From Corvus cornix cornix (Eukaryota > Chordata > Aves > Passeriformes > Corvidae), in contig NC_046339.1 of the NCBI RefSeq assembly GCF_000738735.6, positions 19,023,714-19,087,713 of the forward strand: a DNA stretch of 64,000 nt, read 5' to 3'. How positions within the stretch are numbered: the first letter of the stretch is position 1; the number at the start of each line of letters is the position of its first letter. The notes beneath the pieces are model-generated. The model had not been told where the DNA came from. It made no database searches and saw only the letters and a program-made list of their open reading frames with translations. Positions 62,749-64,000 of the stretch are shown here, in pieces. The position numbers and the translations under genes are program-made.

Positions 62749-64000
62749 GTGAGGAGGATTGGTAGACGAGTTGCTTATTATGTGTCAGGTAAAAGAAAGC
62801 TCAGGCTGAGAAAAGCAGGAAATAATTGCTTGGTGAGAGTAGCTGTACTGCATGGTGGGACATGAGGGGTTTCAGGTTGTTCTGCCGAAGGTGTTTGGGT
62901 GGGAGAGCACTTCCTTGGAATGGTTATTAAAAGCTGTTGGATTGAACACAGAGTTTCTATTTTAACTTGTTCTGTTTTACTGTTCAGCTCTCGAACAGGA
63001 TGTAAGGGAGGAATGCTGTCTATCTGTATTCCAGGTCCCAATCTGTTTGGGATTTAGTTGTTTGGGCAATGCACAGTAGATGATGTTATTGAAACAGAAA
63101 GTTTTTTCCTCTCTTGGTGCCTTGTGTTACTCACATTGTTTAGGAGCTAATGGAGGATGCTGTTTACCCATCTGGAGCTTTCTCTTCCAATCATATTTCT
63201 AAAAACGACTTTCACAAATGTGTCAGTACACAGTAAAAGTGTTCCCTCAAATTGTAACTCATACTACTAAAATATGTGACTCCCTCAGATACATTTCATC
63301 TACCTGCCCTTTTTGTTTCACTTGGCAGATAGAAGGTGGTAAGAAAAGTCTTTAGGATAAACCTTTAGATTGGAGTTGTCAGAACGGCCTAAGGGAATTC
63401 AGGTGTCCAAATCCCTGCCCCAGACAGAGGTTTTAAAACAGTATTTTATTCCTGCCTATCAGCTCATCAGTAATGATGGGGCCACATTAAGTCTTTCCAT
63501 TCAGTCAGGTTTTGTGGGCTAATGTTTACTGAGAGTTTCACACGCTGAGACACTGCTTTTTTCTACAGCACCTGCGGGTACACCCCAGGGGTTTCTCTCT
63601 CTACCCAAGGTCAGGCCCACCTTGGTTTCGCTGTAAGGCAGGGAACATCCAGCCCAATATGTGATTGTGAAAGGCATCATTTGCCAAAAATACTCTTTTT
63701 TGGGGGTAAGATTAATTTTTCCACTATTTATTTTCATTGTAATGAGAAATTATAGTACCTAAACAAAAACTGGTAGTGGTTAAAATAAATTAATTTCCCT
63801 CTTGTTTATATTACTGAGGATTGTGCCTATAAAAATTTTTATTGACTACATCATTGCGGATGTCTCCTTGAAAACATTCCTCATTGTATGCTGGCATCTT
63901 TTATTATGTCATAAAACTGCAATGCTACATAATGCCTGATTTTTCACCCCACTCTGGTAAAAAGCCTAAGTCCTGCTTTCCTTTTGAAAGGTAGATAGGT

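Larger units (their letters stand above)
60101..64000. other. AT-rich non-coding stretch, right edge
   Basis: Only short ORFs, none recognised. It contains a 22-base purine tract at 60300-60321 with three G-runs, a T15 run at 62695-62709 and a splice-like pair around 62714-62748, listed separately. I see no repeat family or promoter. Confidence 0.5.

Noticed and set aside
1..64000. Search for prokaryotic systems, CRISPR arrays, integrons, or intact retroviruses and DNA transposons
   Set aside because: There are no regularly spaced repeats with unique spacers, no recognisable reverse transcriptase, integrase or transposase frames, and no paired long terminal repeats were found by eye. The window is vertebrate chromosomal DNA.

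Overview
This is a vertebrate nuclear window, most likely avian, and almost entirely non-coding. Three things point to a bird. The clearest interspersed repeats are truncated CR1 LINE tails with the avian-type 3' end (223-480, 42598-42760 and 60049-60100). Transposon content is very low, and I saw no mammalian Alu, L1 or B1/B2 copies. The background is AT-rich and CpG-poor, broken by one sharp CpG island. Nothing looks bacterial, archaeal or viral: there are no operons, ribosome binding sites or long dense ORFs. The many short ORFs are what stop-codon spacing predicts for such DNA.

Layout: 1-7.1 kb is AT-rich DNA with one CR1 tail. 7.12-8.36 kb is a CpG island, the best functional element in the window. 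It holds GC boxes, a consensus plus-strand 5' splice site at 7448/7449, and a four-copy 48-50 bp minisatellite just downstream of that donor. 8.4-18.6 kb is intron-like or intergenic, with a possible untranslated exon at 9559-9634. 18.6-21.4 kb has three exon-like segments on the minus strand that might belong to one gene I do not recognise. 21.4-42.6 kb holds only simple repeats. 42.6-49.2 kb has a diverged CR1 and a possible older one. 49.4-50.4 kb is a second, weaker CpG-enriched segment with the longest open frame outside the main island. 50.4-64 kb is AT-rich, with simple repeats, a perfect hairpin, one exon-like segment near 59.6 kb and a CR1 fragment.

I identified no protein-coding gene by homology. 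The simplest reading is the promoter and first exon(s) of a long-intron gene or a long non-coding RNA transcribed rightward from about 7.1-7.4 kb, followed by intron. Exon calls are low-confidence splice-site-plus-open-frame hypotheses that need RNA-seq or alignment to related birds. I found no convincing new biological system. The items most worth checking are the orphan CpG island with its minisatellite, the minus-strand exon trio, and the CpG-enriched ORF segment near 50 kb.
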